Part shown: positions 10,061 through 21,028 of the stretch, piece by piece
Position numbering within the stretch: the first letter of the stretch is position 1
Layout of the letters: each line of letters begins with the position of its first letter
NCBI GenBank assembly: GCA_022414725.1
Contig: JAJSRW010002070.1
Location: 1 to 64,000 of the forward strand
Length of the DNA: 64,000 nt
Direction of reading: 5' to 3'
Source of the DNA: Microglena sp. YARC
Lineage: Eukaryota > Chlorophyta > Chlorophyceae > Chlamydomonadales > Chlamydomonadaceae
Position numbers and translations under genes: made by a program
The notes under the pieces: generated by a model
The model's input: only the letters and a program-made list of their open reading frames with translations
Told to the model about the DNA's origin: nothing
Databases searched by the model: none

Positions 10061-12038
10061 ATGCTTATCAAGGAGAACTATGAATATAAGAAACTGAAGG
10101 GTATCGGATACCCCAAAGTATCAAAACACTACGGATCCATAGATCTGAACAACCCGTACTTAGACGATGCATCTAGAAGCGTTGTTGGACTGAATAATGA
10201 AGAAATCGTGTCCTCCTCAACTCCAATAAAAACCTTCATCACGTCGTGTGCGCATTTCGTTTTTGACAATTTCTCCAACAAGCCATACCCATCAATGTGG
10301 TCAATGTTTTCGAGCGGCAAAGGTGTGCCGCGCCCCAACCACGGCGCAGGAAACCAAATGCGCCAACTGTTTTTCGGACTGGTAATCCAACAGCGTCTCA
10401 TCGAACATAACTTACCAGCGTACATGAGCGTCTTGATGATCGATAACGAACACCGACTCAGTCACTTGGACATATTGAAAAGATATCTAGCGCTTAGCGT
10501 TGCTCCGTTATTCAATCAGATAGCTCGCATTAGCGAGGACAAGACAACCAATGTAATTGTCGCCAAACGTGACGGTTCGAATACGTGGATTTACAAGACC
10601 ATTATAGGAATTAATGATAAGGAGTTGCTGGACGGGTTGGACAGTGTAAAACACCGAGACACGATTGCCGGAGCCTTCCACATAGTTTCCTACATGATCT
10701 ACAGCATAGTAATGAACAAGCTACTGAATCCCGATGGAACCGACCATAAGATAAGCTCTTTCATAAAATATGTATCCCCTACTGGACAGTACTACAGGAG
10801 CTCTGAGCCGGAGCTCAAGTTTGATCCAGGGAGCGTGCTTGATCGATTTTTCTTGATGAACGAGTTGATTCACGGTGGTCACTACATCGATCACTGTCGC
10901 GGAGGGTTCTCTAGCTTCTTAAAATCCAGGAACGCCAGGAACTACATGTACGTAATGTCGTTGGGGGACAATCGACTGCTCAAGTGTGCTGAGGATCAAG
11001 CGAAGTACGCACAAGAGATGGAAGCTATCGCTATACACATGTTAACGATCACATACGACATTGATGGTGACACGACTGCAGTCGAGTGTCGCAAGATGTC
11101 GCCTATCAAGTACAAGTCGGTGCGCTCCATTCGTAAATACAACAATACCTCTGCCAGATTACTCATGCTCAAAGACTTCGATAACCTGTTTTACACGATC
11201 TTCACCGACATTAACAACCAGTACGAGCCTGCCATATTCCAGATACGATTGACAACACTGTTGAACCCATCGCACCAGCACCTCCATAACAAGGTGTTCA
11301 AATTCGGTCTATCGAAGAGTTTGAGGGACATCATTAATCTCAGCGAAACCAATACGGTCGGACCGAAACACCGAAATCACACGCGTAAACATCAACAACC
11401 CCATAATACGCCGCCTCAAAAACCAACAACAAACTCAAAAACCCCATAATACGCCGTCTCAACAACAACCACAGAAGACACCTCAAAAACCCCATAATAC
11501 GCCGTCTCAACAACAAACACAGAAGACACCTCAAAAAACCCATAATACGCCGTCTCAACAACAAACACAGAATACACCTCAAAAACCCCATAATACGCCG
11601 TCTCAACAACAACCACAGAAGACACCTCAAAAACCCCATAATACGCCGTCTCAACAACAAACACAGAAGACACCTCAAAAACCCCATAATACGCCGTCTC
11701 AACAACAAACACAGAATACACCTCAAAAACCCCATAATACGCCGTCTCAACAACAAACACAGAAGACACCTCAAAAACCCCATAATACGCCGTCTCAACA
11801 ACAAACACAGAATACACCTCAAAAACCCCATAATACGCCGTCTCTACAACAAACACAGAATACACCTCAAAAACCACGCTCCACAATCCAACGAGAAAAC
11901 GTGGACACCCCCCCCCTGCGTGACGACAATGTTCGTCGCTCTCCAACATTTTACGATCCTGACTTGCTAATGCTTTCCATGCCCCCCAAACCCAAGAAAG
12001 TTCGCGGTACACATTTCAAAAAAAATAAGAAAAAATAA
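10061..12038 (+). CDS. Large conserved protein with RPNHG motif and Gln/Thr/Pro-repeat tail
   Basis: The N-terminal 445 residues form a globular domain: SCAHFVFDNFSNK, VPRPNHGAGNQMRQLFFG, LDILKRYLALS, DRFFLMNELIHGGHYIDHCRG. A broken paralogue at 50218-51471 keeps the same blocks, which marks a conserved function. The R-P-N-H-G...R motif recalls metal-dependent phosphodiesterase or SidE-PDE-like active sites, but the match is weak and I do not assign an activity. From about 11440 a 48-base tandem repeat encodes a disordered HNTPSQQQTQKTPQKP tail that ends with a basic peptide at a TAA (12038). The frame changes in the A5 run at about 11420, so the continuous frame stops at 11449, while repeat and tail are open in the next frame. 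Nothing is seen of a signal peptide or membrane segment. Confidence 0.6.
11433..11875 (+). repeat. 48-bp coding tandem repeat, about nine units
   Basis: The unit reads CCATAATACGCCGTCTCAAC, then AACAAACACAGAAGACACCT and a short CAAAAAC tail. It varies mainly at an A/C and a G/T position. It encodes the 16-residue HNTPSQQQTQKTPQKP and has no unique spacers. Unit homogeneity indicates recent expansion. Confidence 0.9.
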
Positions 12039-12057
12039 AAATGGCACACTCAAACAA

Positions 12058-12064
12058 GTATAAA
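12058..12064 (+). promoter_or_regulatory. GTATAAA promoter-like motif before the DUF5871 gene
   Basis: AGTATAAAG lies 90 bases before the chosen ATG. The same word stands before other viral genes of this window (13941, 46174, 47038, 54102), which supports a shared core promoter element. Confidence 0.45.
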
Positions 12065-12147
12065 GAGGATCCGATATGTGTTAGGTATCAGTTTGTTCCT
12101 CTCATTTATTGTTGACCCACCACCCCATCCTAATTCCCCCTATACCA

Positions 12148-12969
12148 ATGACTACTACGTCCAAGTCTGTCGCGAGCGACGTCACCTTCCCTTGCGATGT
12201 TGACGTGAGCAAGATCACCTTTAGTGCTCCGAAGCAGCTAGACAACGGAGGTCGCAGTATCTTCATCAATTATAACAACCGGAACCTGATTGTACAGACG
12301 CCCATGATGTCTCTGCCGTTCGGTATCAGCGTGTGGCCCGGAGAGCGGGGGCTACCTGACAAGCACACACTGCAAATGTCCTGCGCTGGACGGGACACAA
12401 ACCAGGGCGTCCAGGATTTTTTCGACATGATGGAGCGCGTTTCTGAGCACGTGATCGACAATGCATTGGAGAACTCTAACGCGTGGTTCAAGAAGAAGTA
12501 CCCCTCTCGTGATGTGGTGGCCGACATGTTCACCCCATCAATCTGGTACAGCAAGGACAAAGATACCGGCGAGTTGTCGACGATGTACCCTCCCAACTTT
12601 AAGCTGAACCTCCCCTTCGTAGATGGCGCTTTCCGGTTCCCTGTGTACGGAGGCGATCGCGAGCCTCTCGACCTCAATGAGATCCTCCGGAGCCCTAAGC
12701 GTGGCAAGGGTGCGCGCGTGTCCGCCATCATCCATCTTCAGTCGATCTGGTCCGTGGGACTGAACAAATCGTTCGGTGTCACGTGGAAGGTCTGCCAGCT
12801 GCGCATGATCATGCCTGCCAACCTCGACGGCTACGCGTTCATGCCCACCGATGATGACCTGTACCTCAACGAAAACAACGTCAAGAAGAAGCACTCTGAT
12901 GATGATGAGGAGGAGGAACAGAACGAGGACAACGCCACGAAGAACGGAGACGAGATTCTGTTCATGTAA
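12148..12969 (+). CDS. DUF5871 family protein
   Basis: The frame is intact. I take the ATG at 12148 (MTTTSKSVASDV) rather than an upstream TTG at 12109. The family pattern is clear: a strand block ending SIFINYNNRNLIVQTPMMSL, PFGISVWPGE, a helix with NSNAWFKKKYPS, TPSIWYSKDKDTGELSTMYP and NKSFGVTWKVCQLRM. DUF5871 is restricted to large DNA viruses of algae and protists; distant similarity to single-strand-DNA-binding folds has been suggested, so a role in replication or nucleoprotein is possible but unproven. The last 40 residues are very acidic (DDDEEEEQNED), as is typical of SSB-like tails. It is one of the few intact core genes here and lies between the repeat protein and the packaging ATPase. 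Confidence 0.85.
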   Translation: MTTTSKSVASDVTFPCDVDVSKITFSAPKQLDNGGRSIFINYNNRNLIVQTPMMSLPFGISVWPGERGLPDKHTLQMSCAGRDTNQGVQDFFDMMERVSEHVIDNALENSNAWFKKKYPSRDVVADMFTPSIWYSKDKDTGELSTMYPPNFKLNLPFVDGAFRFPVYGGDREPLDLNEILRSPKRGKGARVSAIIHLQSIWSVGLNKSFGVTWKVCQLRMIMPANLDGYAFMPTDDDLYLNENNVKKKHSDDDEEEEQNEDNATKNGDEILFM

Positions 12970-13001
12970 ATGATATGATTGTTCTCATCAGGACACGTGT
13001 A

Positions 13002-13868
13002 TCAGGACATGGTTTTCTTGACACTAATTTGTGTTTGTTGTTTCCCCCCCTTTCCTTGTAAATAAGTTCGTTTGTCATACTGTTTCTTCGAGTCTCCTCC
13101 CTCTTCATCCGAATCTTCACCATCGTCCCACTTTTGTTTGGTCCTTCTAGCGAGTTCCCACACCTCCTTTGACCCGAGTTTGAATTGGTCATGTGGCTCG
13201 GCCTTGTACCAAAAAACCTGGTCCTCAAGTTTGTTCGATTGCACATTGTTGTTGATCACAAGGCACTCGTAGTTCTCGGTGCACTGGTCCATGACTTGGC
13301 AAAACATGTCGAACGATGGGAACATGCCCGCGTAATTATCGTAGATACGTTTTCGGTTGGAGACGACGTTCTCACGAAGGATGAATACGTAGTCGATGTT
13401 CGTTCGAAGATTAGGGGGGATGCCCATCGGATGTTGCATCGTGATCATGAACATGATAGGGAGGTGACGACCGTTCATGAACAGATAGCGGATGCCCGTG
13501 TCGCTTGCCCACGTCTTGTCAAAAAGACAGTCGTCCAGAATCAAGAAAGCGCGCGTGTCTATATAAGATGAACCGTACACCTGTATTTGTTTGTCTACCT
13601 TCCGAGCTAACAACTTTTGTCGCTTTATCACTTTATCGATGATATCCGGAGAGAACTCGTCGTGGATAAACATGTGCGGAATCATGTTGCCGTAGAACTT
13701 GTTGGACTCCTCTGTAGGCGAAATGACGGTCCCGATAGGGATTGCTCGGTTGTGAAAGAGAATATCTCGCACCAGGAAGGACTTGCCGGTCTCTCTCTTT
13801 CCTATCAATACAATCACCTTGTCATGGCGGATATCCGTAATGTCGAACTTCTTCAATGGGAGCTGCAT
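13002..13868 (-). CDS. A32: A32-type genome-packaging ATPase
   Basis: An intact 288-residue FtsK-HerA-type ATPase that powers DNA entry into the procapsid. Walker A is IGKRETGKS at residues 22-30, and Walker B is FLILDDCLF near 108-116. Strong family blocks follow: FMNGRHLPIMFMITMQHP, GIPPNLRTNIDYVFILREN, YAGMFPSFDMFCQVMDQCTE and YECLVINNNVQSNKL. Length and order match the phycodnavirus/mimivirus-like subgroup. The C-terminal 45 residues are low complexity (DSDEEGGDSKKQ). The start is the ATG at 13868. It faces the DUF5871 gene tail to tail and diverges from the gene at 13991; the 120-base divergent region holds a T18 tract and an AT-rich segment likely to serve as a two-way promoter. Confidence 0.95.
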   Translation of the reverse strand: MQLPLKKFDITDIRHDKVIVLIGKRETGKSFLVRDILFHNRAIPIGTVISPTEESNKFYGNMIPHMFIHDEFSPDIIDKVIKRQKLLARKVDKQIQVYGSSYIDTRAFLILDDCLFDKTWASDTGIRYLFMNGRHLPIMFMITMQHPMGIPPNLRTNIDYVFILRENVVSNRKRIYDNYAGMFPSFDMFCQVMDQCTENYECLVINNNVQSNKLEDQVFWYKAEPHDQFKLGSKEVWELARRTKQKWDDGEDSDEEGGDSKKQYDKRTYLQGKGGKQQTQISVKKTMS

Positions 13869-13940
13869 TCATGCGTTATATTTTTTTTTTTTTTTTTTCC
13901 GAATCCTCTTGCAACCGCACCACGCTTCATTTAAAATACA

Positions 13941-13947
13941 GTATAAA
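13941..13947 (+). promoter_or_regulatory. GTATAAA promoter-like motif
   Basis: CAGTATAAATG lies 50 bases before the ATG at 13991 in the divergent region between the packaging ATPase gene and this gene. It has the same sequence and similar spacing as at 47038 and 46174. Confidence 0.5.
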
Positions 13948-13990
13948 TGTTTAAAAATACGTTGAACATGTTGCAACCTCCATCCTCAGA

Positions 13991-14485
13991 ATGGACGACC
14001 TTAAATTCCGTGATGTGGAGAAGAAACGATTGAGGTACAAGTTTGTCCGCACACGCGATGAATTGCAGAGCATGACGTTCACGATTGCGTCCATGATGGT
14101 CCCCGATGAAGGTGTCGTTGCCGTAGTGGTGATCTGCAATCCCAAATCGGACCGGTACAACGTCACCATTACCAAGGCACTCAAGCTGTACGACATCGTG
14201 GGGTCCACGTTGACGGTCAGGCCTGGGAGACGCCGAGCCGCCGTGTACACATCGCAAACGCTTGCGTTCAGTAGCTCACGCTCTCAATCGCAAATGGTAG
14301 TGAACGCAGGAGACTACGTCGTCCAGGAAACGGACGGTGTCGGATATTATATTGTGAATAAGGAGACGTTCGAAGACACGTACGAGTTCGTCCCAGACAA
14401 CATCCCAACGATGCTGGCTGGTTTCGTGGCAAAAACATTATGCCTCAGAAACACTGACAATTCGAAAGTGGTGCCTAAAATGTGA
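13991..14485 (+). CDS. Hypothetical conserved-looking protein, 164 aa
   Basis: An intact frame diverges from the packaging ATPase gene and has a promoter-like motif 50 bases upstream. The protein is soluble and probably mostly beta, with alternating hydrophobic strands (VVAVVVICNPKSDRYNVTIT, DIVGSTLTVRPG). The C-terminal part is AGDYVVQETDGVGYYIVNKE, ending in FEDTYEFV. No catalytic motif is seen and no family can be named. It ends in TGA, 43 bases before RPB5. Position among core genes and intactness argue that it is a real viral gene. Confidence 0.7.
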   Translation: MDDLKFRDVEKKRLRYKFVRTRDELQSMTFTIASMMVPDEGVVAVVVICNPKSDRYNVTITKALKLYDIVGSTLTVRPGRRRAAVYTSQTLAFSSSRSQSQMVVNAGDYVVQETDGVGYYIVNKETFEDTYEFVPDNIPTMLAGFVAKTLCLRNTDNSKVVPKM

Positions 14486-14528
14486 GCGAGTGTAAAGCAA
14501 ATAACTAAAGAATTTATTAATAACAAAA

Positions 14529-15409
14529 ATGTTGGACAAACAGGTCCGCAAGAGCTTCACAGTAATATGCGAGATGCTCGTCGACAGAGGGGAGACGTTA
14601 TCCATTGAGGAGACCGCCCCGATCGCGCTCGACCTGCACGCCAGAGCCGTCACCCCATCATCGGGGGGCGTCTTCCACGTCGACCTTCCAGGAGACTGCG
14701 GCTACTGTGTCATCTACAGTCTCAATCAAACGTTCAAGCTCCCCGACGTGAGGAAACTCCTCGCCCCCCCGAAAATAATGTAGGGAAGGACGCGGCGGTT
14801 GCCACACGGAACGATGATGAAGATGAAGATGAGGATTTTGTGGGGGATATCGAAGAAGATGACGTCATTATGGAGGAAGGAGGAGACACCGAGAATGACA
14901 ACAACGATATTAATGAAAAGGCGTTGTCCGAAGCGGACTCTTATACCACCAAGATGGGTGGTGGCGACAGTCAGAATCAGCATCGACAACGTGGTGGAGG
15001 AGGTGCCGGCAACAACATTCGAGAGGTTATTTTGGTGACTCGCGAGAAGGTATTGAGCACAAGTCGGAGGGGTCTAGATGAGAGCGTTCGTCGCCACGTG
15101 CAGTTTTTCTGTCTCTCCAAACTGTAGTTCAACATCTCTCGTCACGAGTTGGTGCCCCGCCACGAAACCATCCGCGACGAGCACGTGATTGAGCAACTCG
15201 TCGCACGATACCGCGTCAAGTCGAGGTACCACTTTCCGATTATCGCGTGCTCTGACCCGATGGCACGGTACCTAGATCTGCGTCCTGGCCATTTGGTTCG
15301 CATCGTGCGCTTCTCTCCGGATGTGGGCATGTACACCCCATACAGGTGCTGCGCCGTCGCTAACACGCACACGACTGCGCCGCCTGAGGAAACGTTGAAG
15401 AACTCTTGA
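14529..15409 (+). CDS. RPB5: RNA polymerase subunit RPB5 (RPABC1), frameshift and internal TAG
   Basis: The N-terminal jaw region reads SFTVICEMLVDRGETLSIEE (R/K...EML-DRG-x-x-L), and CVIYSLNQTFKLPDVRKLL follows. The C-terminal assembly domain is unmistakable: FNISRHELVPRHETI, PIIACSDPMARYLDLRPGHL, VRIVRFSPDVG and YTPYRCCAV. RPB5 is the shared lower-jaw subunit of cellular and viral RNA polymerases. Between the halves lies an unusual acidic and Gly/Asn-rich insertion of about 75 residues (14790-15010, DEDEDEDF, EEDDVIMEEGG, RGGGGAG). The frame changes at the C7 run near 14766, and an in-frame TAG at 15125-15127 sits directly before FNISRHELV with open frame on both sides. So either it is a pseudogene or the two lesions are errors. 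It overlaps the next gene by four bases. Confidence 0.85.
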
Positions 15410-16677
15410 AGATGAAAAAAAACACGTTCCATTGTAAAGCAACCCTCGACATGCCAAATGGTGGAGTTAAACAAGACGATTCATGTGATGTATTATGCAC
15501 TTGGATCGGACGAAATATAAATAGATCAAATGGAGGCAATAAAGCCATGTGTAAAAGCCTGCTTGATATCATGTCGTCTCTGTCCCTGCACAAATCCACA
15601 AGAAAACATAGAAAAATAAATACGTTCGCCTGCATGGGCGCCGTATTTCTTCGGTCAGAAGCGGTAGCCATGGATGCAAGGGCCAATGGTCAGAGCAAGA
15701 TATCGTGCAATAGCTTCGAAATAGACGTACCTGGTGCTTCTGATGTGGTCACCGTATTGGAGTTGCTGTCCAAGGGAACCTCCCTGAACGTAAGAGCATT
15801 GGTGGGGCTTTGGCTGATTCACTTGTTGATTGAGAACGTCGTTGTACATATCAGGCCAGACCGTGTAGCGACCGCATTGCGTAGAACAGCATCGTCTTTA
15901 GCATCCGCCTCATCGTCATCATTTGCCAGGCATGTTACTGTAGCTCGGCGTGTGAACGAACACTTGAGGTGGTTTGATCAATTGGGTTCCGAACTCGTCA
16001 TTATGCGTCCGAAATGGCTTGTGGGATGTGTATCTAAGCTTCCACGAGAGTTGGAAGAGGTTGCGGTGCGTGCGTTGACACTCGTAATGGCGATCGTCCT
16101 TGTTAATTCTAAAACTAAATGCCACCGCGACAACAACACATTATCATCACTTGAAATGCTTGTGTACGAAATAATCGGTTCTAAGTATCGCACTCTTCTC
16201 ACTGGAGGGGCAGGTGATTCTGAAGAACATCATTATATTTCCGTTTTGATGCCCCCATTATTCAGCGTTTCATCTCAATTATCACGATCTCAATCAGGAA
16301 TATCATCTCAATTATCACGATCTCAATCAGAGATATCGTATAAATCAGGTATGTCTTCGCAGTCTCGAATATCGCAATCATCTTCATTTGTAACCGAGTC
16401 TGCTGACGGTCGCCAGGTCGTTTTCACGGACATCGCTTCCCCTGCGAGCGTGGAAAATCTGTCCGCGTCTATCTTGAAGTACGTGCGACGCATAGCCTCT
16501 CGCTGGCCTGACAAAATAGATTCCACGAAGATAGAGATCGTTAATCATGAGAATGCTGTATTATTCATCAAGTTTTGTTTCTCTATTGCAACCCTAAAAG
16601 ATTGCAAGACACTTGAGTTCTTTGTAACTGACAAATCCAAACACACATTGTTTCCACCAATGGCCTCCGTCATGTAA
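15406..16677 (+). CDS. Hypothetical protein, 423 aa
   Basis: This long frame begins with an ATG overlapping the RPB5 stop (ATGA-type overlap) and suggests co-transcription. No family is recognised. The protein is predicted soluble and helical, with a hydrophobic patch at about 125-150 (LVGLWLIHLLIENVVV) and a Ser-rich repeat at 295-335 (SSQLSRSQSGIS twice, 16266-16330). It ends at TAA 16675-16677, but the same frame stays open downstream to 17065, so the TAA may be a premature stop and the next feature its continuation. Confidence 0.55.
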   Translation: MKMKKNTFHCKATLDMPNGGVKQDDSCDVLCTWIGRNINRSNGGNKAMCKSLLDIMSSLSLHKSTRKHRKINTFACMGAVFLRSEAVAMDARANGQSKISCNSFEIDVPGASDVVTVLELLSKGTSLNVRALVGLWLIHLLIENVVVHIRPDRVATALRRTASSLASASSSSFARHVTVARRVNEHLRWFDQLGSELVIMRPKWLVGCVSKLPRELEEVAVRALTLVMAIVLVNSKTKCHRDNNTLSSLEMLVYEIIGSKYRTLLTGGAGDSEEHHYISVLMPPLFSVSSQLSRSQSGISSQLSRSQSEISYKSGMSSQSRISQSSSFVTESADGRQVVFTDIASPASVENLSASILKYVRRIASRWPDKIDSTKIEIVNHENAVLFIKFCFSIATLKDCKTLEFFVTDKSKHTLFPPMASVM

Positions 16678-16710
16678 GCGTACTACTACATCCAAGAAAT
16701 CAGCAAGGCT

Positions 16711-17560
16711 GTGGGTACCAAAATATGGAACATTGTTACTAATAATTCCGGTAGTAACACACAACAACCAAGCAAGTCGGATACCATGGATAATGTTGCC
16801 ACCGAATTCAACAATCGAATCAGGAAACTGATCGATGATATAGGCACCGATTTCAATGAAGGTGATCGTCCCAAAATTAACCTCGATGATCTAGTGAAGT
16901 CCGTTAACGAAATTGTTAAACAAACGAACGAAGACAGAACAGAATTAAGGCCGGGTGATTTGAGTGCTAAAACTAAAAAAACGCTTGAAGAGACACTTCC
17001 GTCCAGTATGAATATCGTCGTGGCAACGACACTATCTTCCCTTATACTAATACCGAAAGATCACTGATGATTCGGATGATTTGCGCACAGCTATCGAAAT
17101 GTTTGATAGAATCGTGCGCATGACCGGGCATGACATCTTCAACACCCCAAACGATAACTCAAACACCTTTTCACCGGTTACATCCACCACGAAAAACACA
17201 ACCCGTCTCGTAACAAGAAGTAATTCAAATCACAATACTGCTGTACCAGGTGTTCAAATTAACGTTAAAACTACCAAAACAATAGCAGACGCAGCAATAT
17301 TAAATTATGATGATGATGAAAGCAGCATAGCATCAAGTGACAAAAACGCTAAATCGAATAAAACAATCCTAGTCCCGACTCAATTGACAATGAGAGGTAT
17401 TAAACAGAAACCCCTTAATTCATCCCAAGTCACCACCATTCAAAAAGATCATAATATTAAACAAAACTCAAATCAACAGTCACACAAACAAGCACAAAAA
17501 ACCATCCACCCAACCCCAAAACACCAACCCAATACTAAGATCCAACATCCCACTCTCTAA
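16711..17560 (+). CDS. Hypothetical Asn/Thr/Lys-rich protein or 3' part of the preceding gene, frameshifted
   Basis: The reading frame at 16711-17067 is the same phase as the gene ending at 16677, and the 33 bases between have no other stop. It encodes a helical segment (VATEFNNRIRKLIDDIGTDF, then INLDDLVKSVNEIVKQTNED). The frame changes at about 17060, and 17081-17560 continues with RTAIEMFDRIVRMTG and then a disordered Asn/Gln/Thr-rich tail ending inside a 253-bp tandem repeat. The gene was probably longer and its 3' part was disturbed when the IS630-Fanzor element entered at 17704. No family is recognised. Confidence 0.45.
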
Positions 17561-17750
17561 CAGCAAAGTAAACTCAACAAACCAACACCTAAAACAACAA
17601 CAACAAACTCGAAAAGAAGAAGTATTAAAACTATCAAATGACAAAAATGTCATTGGTGTACATGTACCTAATTCATCCCAAGTCACCCCCATTCAAAAGG
17701 TACTACAGTCGGCGGAACAGTAAAATGAAACATATATCAGATGGAAATAA

Positions 17751-18623
17751 ATGTACGACATCGCCGTTAGAAAATTGGCGTTAAGAATGGTCGCTGACTT
17801 GGGTGTGTTAAAAACTTCTGTGTTTACGAACATCAGTCGTTCTACTCTGTGGAGGTGGAAACGCTTTGGTGTAAATCGAAAACGACGTGAATTTGTAAGC
17901 AACCTTTTTGAGACGAATAAGGATTTGTTAAAATCGTTTTTATTGTCAACTCAATGCACAACCGCAAGAGGCGTTGTTGCTTTTTTCAAAAGTACTCACA
18001 ATGTACGATTATCAACTAAAACAGTGTATCGTTTCATAAAACTCATTGGTTTTACAAGAAAAAGGAGCAAACTCCGTGGATAGTGTAAAGGGGACTTAGT
18101 TCCACTTGTCAATGAATTTTGTAGTAGGTACAAGGAGACAATCAATGCTGGGAAAATTTTAGTATCAGTTGACGAATGTGGGTTTAGTGAGCGTCTCAAG
18201 CCACATTATGGGTATTCCCCTGTAGGAAAACCTGTTATCTTTAAAACTACTGGTGGGTGGGTAGACCACAGTTTGTTGATGGCAGTTTTTTCAGATGGTA
18301 GGAAAGAGTTTGTTGTGAAGAAAGGATCTGTGAAGAAGACGGACTTCGTTGCATTTATTGAATCATTGAGTTTGTGCAATAACTCAGTAGTAATAATGGA
18401 CAATGCCAGTATCCATTAGAAATTGGTCCTCAGTCACCCCGTCAATATTTGTTACACACCTCCTTACAGTCCAGAATTCAATGCTATTGAGCTATGCTTC
18501 GCTAAGGTGAAGAGAGACTTTCGTCGTTTGAACTACATACCGAATGAAACAAAGACGCACGTGTCTGATATGATTTCCTTAGCATTCGGCAACCTCACTG
18601 ATAAAATTATTAGCGGTCTGTGA
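17751..18623 (+). pseudogene. IS630/Tc1-mariner family DDE transposase with two internal TAG codons
   Basis: The N-terminal HTH (ISRSTLWRWKRFGV) and second HTH (TARGVVAFFKS, VRLSTKTVYRFIKLIGFTRK) are followed by the DDE domain. That domain has VSVDECGFSER (Asp codon 18171), VVIMDNASIH (Asp codon 18399) and TPPYSPEFNAIELCFAKVKR (acidic residue codon at 18489). Total length is about 290 codons, normal for the family. In-frame TAG codons at 18081 and 18417 are the only breaks; all frames around them are open and conserved. It probably encoded the mobility function of the element. Confidence 0.85.
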
Positions 18624-18640
18624 CGTATTGATTATGAAAG

Positions 18641-21018
18641 ATGGCGACGAAACCTCCGACAGTCGCGAAATTGAAGGAGCTACTGAAATTGGCTGAAGTA
18701 CCATACTCGTCGAAGTCCAACAAGGACGATCTTGTCCGTTTATGCAAAGACAATGGTCTCATAGCCAGACCCCCTCCAGAATACAAGACGGTGGAAAATA
18801 TGTGTGTCGTGAAATGCGCCCTGAAGAAGGCAATGAGTCTTGACGATGAAGAATTCGGTAAGTTTAGGGAGCATGTGGACCAGCTCGTCAATGTGGTGAG
18901 CCGCATGTTACGGCGGTCCAGTCTGGTTCTGACTTTCCACATCACGAGTCTATTAGAGAAAGGTCTGGATATTCCAGACCTGTACAACATGAAAGATACC
19001 TACTGGAAGGATTGGCTCCGTATCGGGGTAGACGGAATCTTCCCTGATGAGGAAAGCAAGATATCGTACGAAGCTGTGAAGGACTCCATCGGCGATGTAA
19101 TTGGTAATGACGACGCTGACTACATCAAGTCTTATCCGATCTATTTCGATCAGGTATTGAACTATGCAGGTCACACATTGAGCACTGTCGTGTCAAACAA
19201 CGCATGGGTTCCTTTGATACCACGTCTGGCCAGACTCACTTCCACCACTTTAAATAAATTAAATACCCCGAAGACGCTGGACACATCGAAGATCATTCGG
19301 GGATACGAAGTGATGCAGGCTATTCAGCAAGAAGTCCAAAACATGGAGGGATGGCCAGAGTCTGTTCAAGAGTATGTCAATGAAGTTAGGGAGATGCTGA
19401 GTGTTCCAGATGGAAGTCGAGTTTATGATAACTATGGCAAAGACATGGACTTTCCGACCATGGTCCGGTTTAATTATTGGATACAGACACGGTTGGAGGA
19501 TATGGATGCACGTCGTATCCGATTGATGCCCATCTTCAATGTCCAACGGGTGCATGTTCGCCTTGACCTGAAGACCCTCGTGAACCTGTTCAGTCACATG
19601 TTCCCCAATGACCAGAACATCGTTGAGCTTTCCAAGTGGGAACGTGTAAAGAACCCCGACAGCTTCATGTTGCCCCAGAGGCCTGCACAGAAGAAGAAAA
19701 AATCATGTGGTCCTGGTGAATGGGGGGCATACAAGTCGGTCCTGAAGCAGTACGATGATGATGTTAAGGATATCAAGGCTACTGACGAGTACAGACATGC
19801 AAAGGGTTTGTATGACACGCTTGTGAACGCCCGAAAAACAGTCGCAGGTTCCTTCTTCAGAAAACCACCTGTCAAGAATGGGTGGGTTTTCGACTGCAGC
19901 ATCTGTACTGACGGAGTCTCCTTGAGCATGCAATACAGCAAGACAGTACAGGTCCTTGTCTCAGATCTGAAGAAGACCTGTAAGAAGCCTCGTAAAGAAG
20001 AAGGTATCAAGATCGCAGAAAAATACGACGGCTCACTTAAAACGATATTGCCCGATATGGGTATCGTCGTCCTGGTGTGGACCCAGGACGGAGCAACATC
20101 GCTACGGTAACGTATTTGGCAGACGATAAAAATAAGACATGGACGCTGACACGTGGTGCATTTTACCACAAGTCGGGTATCAAGAAGCAGACAAGGCAGA
20201 AGGAACTGCGTTTTGCTGACATGATTCCTATGTGGGAGTCTCTGCGTGAAAATGGAGCAGCTTTGAGTACATCGAAGACGGATAAGATCTCCGCGTACTT
20301 GTCAAATTACGCTAAGTTTTCTGACGAGTGGTGGAGATTGGCTTTGCGACGCCGAGAATCCCGTGACAACTTGCAGCGTTACATCGGAAAACGAAAGGTC
20401 AAAGACTCTTTCTGGGGGGGTATCAAGCGGTGCATGATGAAAGAACTTCCTGATATGAAGGTTTGCGTGGCCTACGGATCTGCCATCACGAAACTGAAGC
20501 CTACTAGACCGGGAGAAGTTGCAGTTCCCACTGGGGCCATGTTCGCATCGTGTAAAAGAATTTTCAAAGAGGACGTTTCTGTGACAGATGAGTTCAAAAC
20601 GACTCTTATGTCGTGGGAGACGGGTAAAGAAAAAGAACATGTTTACAAGATCCCAAGTGTTTGTTCAGCAGACGTGAAGCTTAGGTTGGGTGGTGAACGT
20701 TTTGGTCACACGAAATCGAAAACGATGCCAAAGGTCGCTGATTGCGACCACTTAGGGGTAAGGTTGTACAATAAACGTAAAGGCGCACAAGAGAAGCACA
20801 GGAGGGGTGGCTTCGCCACTTCCCTTGTCGATTCTCAAAAATCGATCGAGCGGTACCCAGAGGTGCGAGGACTGCGATTCTCTCCAGAAACATGCATTTA
20901 CTCGGACCGGGATCGCTCTTCTGCTCTCACAATCGCAAGGCTGCACTGCATGGAATTGATGGGTCTAGGACGACCTCTTCCATTTGCCCCCAGCAGCTCT
21001 GTTGTTGTTGATGAATAA
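18641..21018 (+). CDS. Fanzor (eukaryotic/viral TnpB-like RNA-guided nuclease), SAP domain, frameshifted
   Basis: Fanzor proteins are RuvC-like nucleases guided by an RNA encoded next to their gene. The N-terminus (residues 7-40: VAKLKELLKLAEVPYSSKSN, then DDLVRLCKDNG) is a SAP-type DNA-binding motif. After a long helical region, NGWVFDCSICTDGVSLSMQY leads to RuvC-I, DPGRSNIATV at about 20080. YGSAITKL (about 20475) follows, and the last RuvC segment CIYSDRDRSSALTIARL lies at about 20895-20945. About 790 residues in total, within the range of large Fanzor1 proteins. The frame changes at about 20070, just before the first catalytic Asp. The gene lies 17 bases after the transposase and 10 bases before a structured RNA-like segment. 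Confidence 0.85.
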
Positions 21019-21028
21019 AAACTCGTAT

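Noticed and set aside
11433..11875. 48-bp repeat as a CRISPR array
   Set aside because: Units are directly adjacent with no variable spacers, and they encode a continuous peptide repeat.
11340..12012. Two minus-strand frames over the 48-bp repeat
   Set aside because: The repeat stays open on both strands, but only the plus strand joins a conserved domain and a sensible basic tail.
18641..21018. Bacterial IS200/IS605 TnpB
   Set aside because: There is no Y1 transposase, the element has TA-flanked inverted repeats with a DDE transposase, and the protein is about twice the size of TnpB with a SAP-like start.
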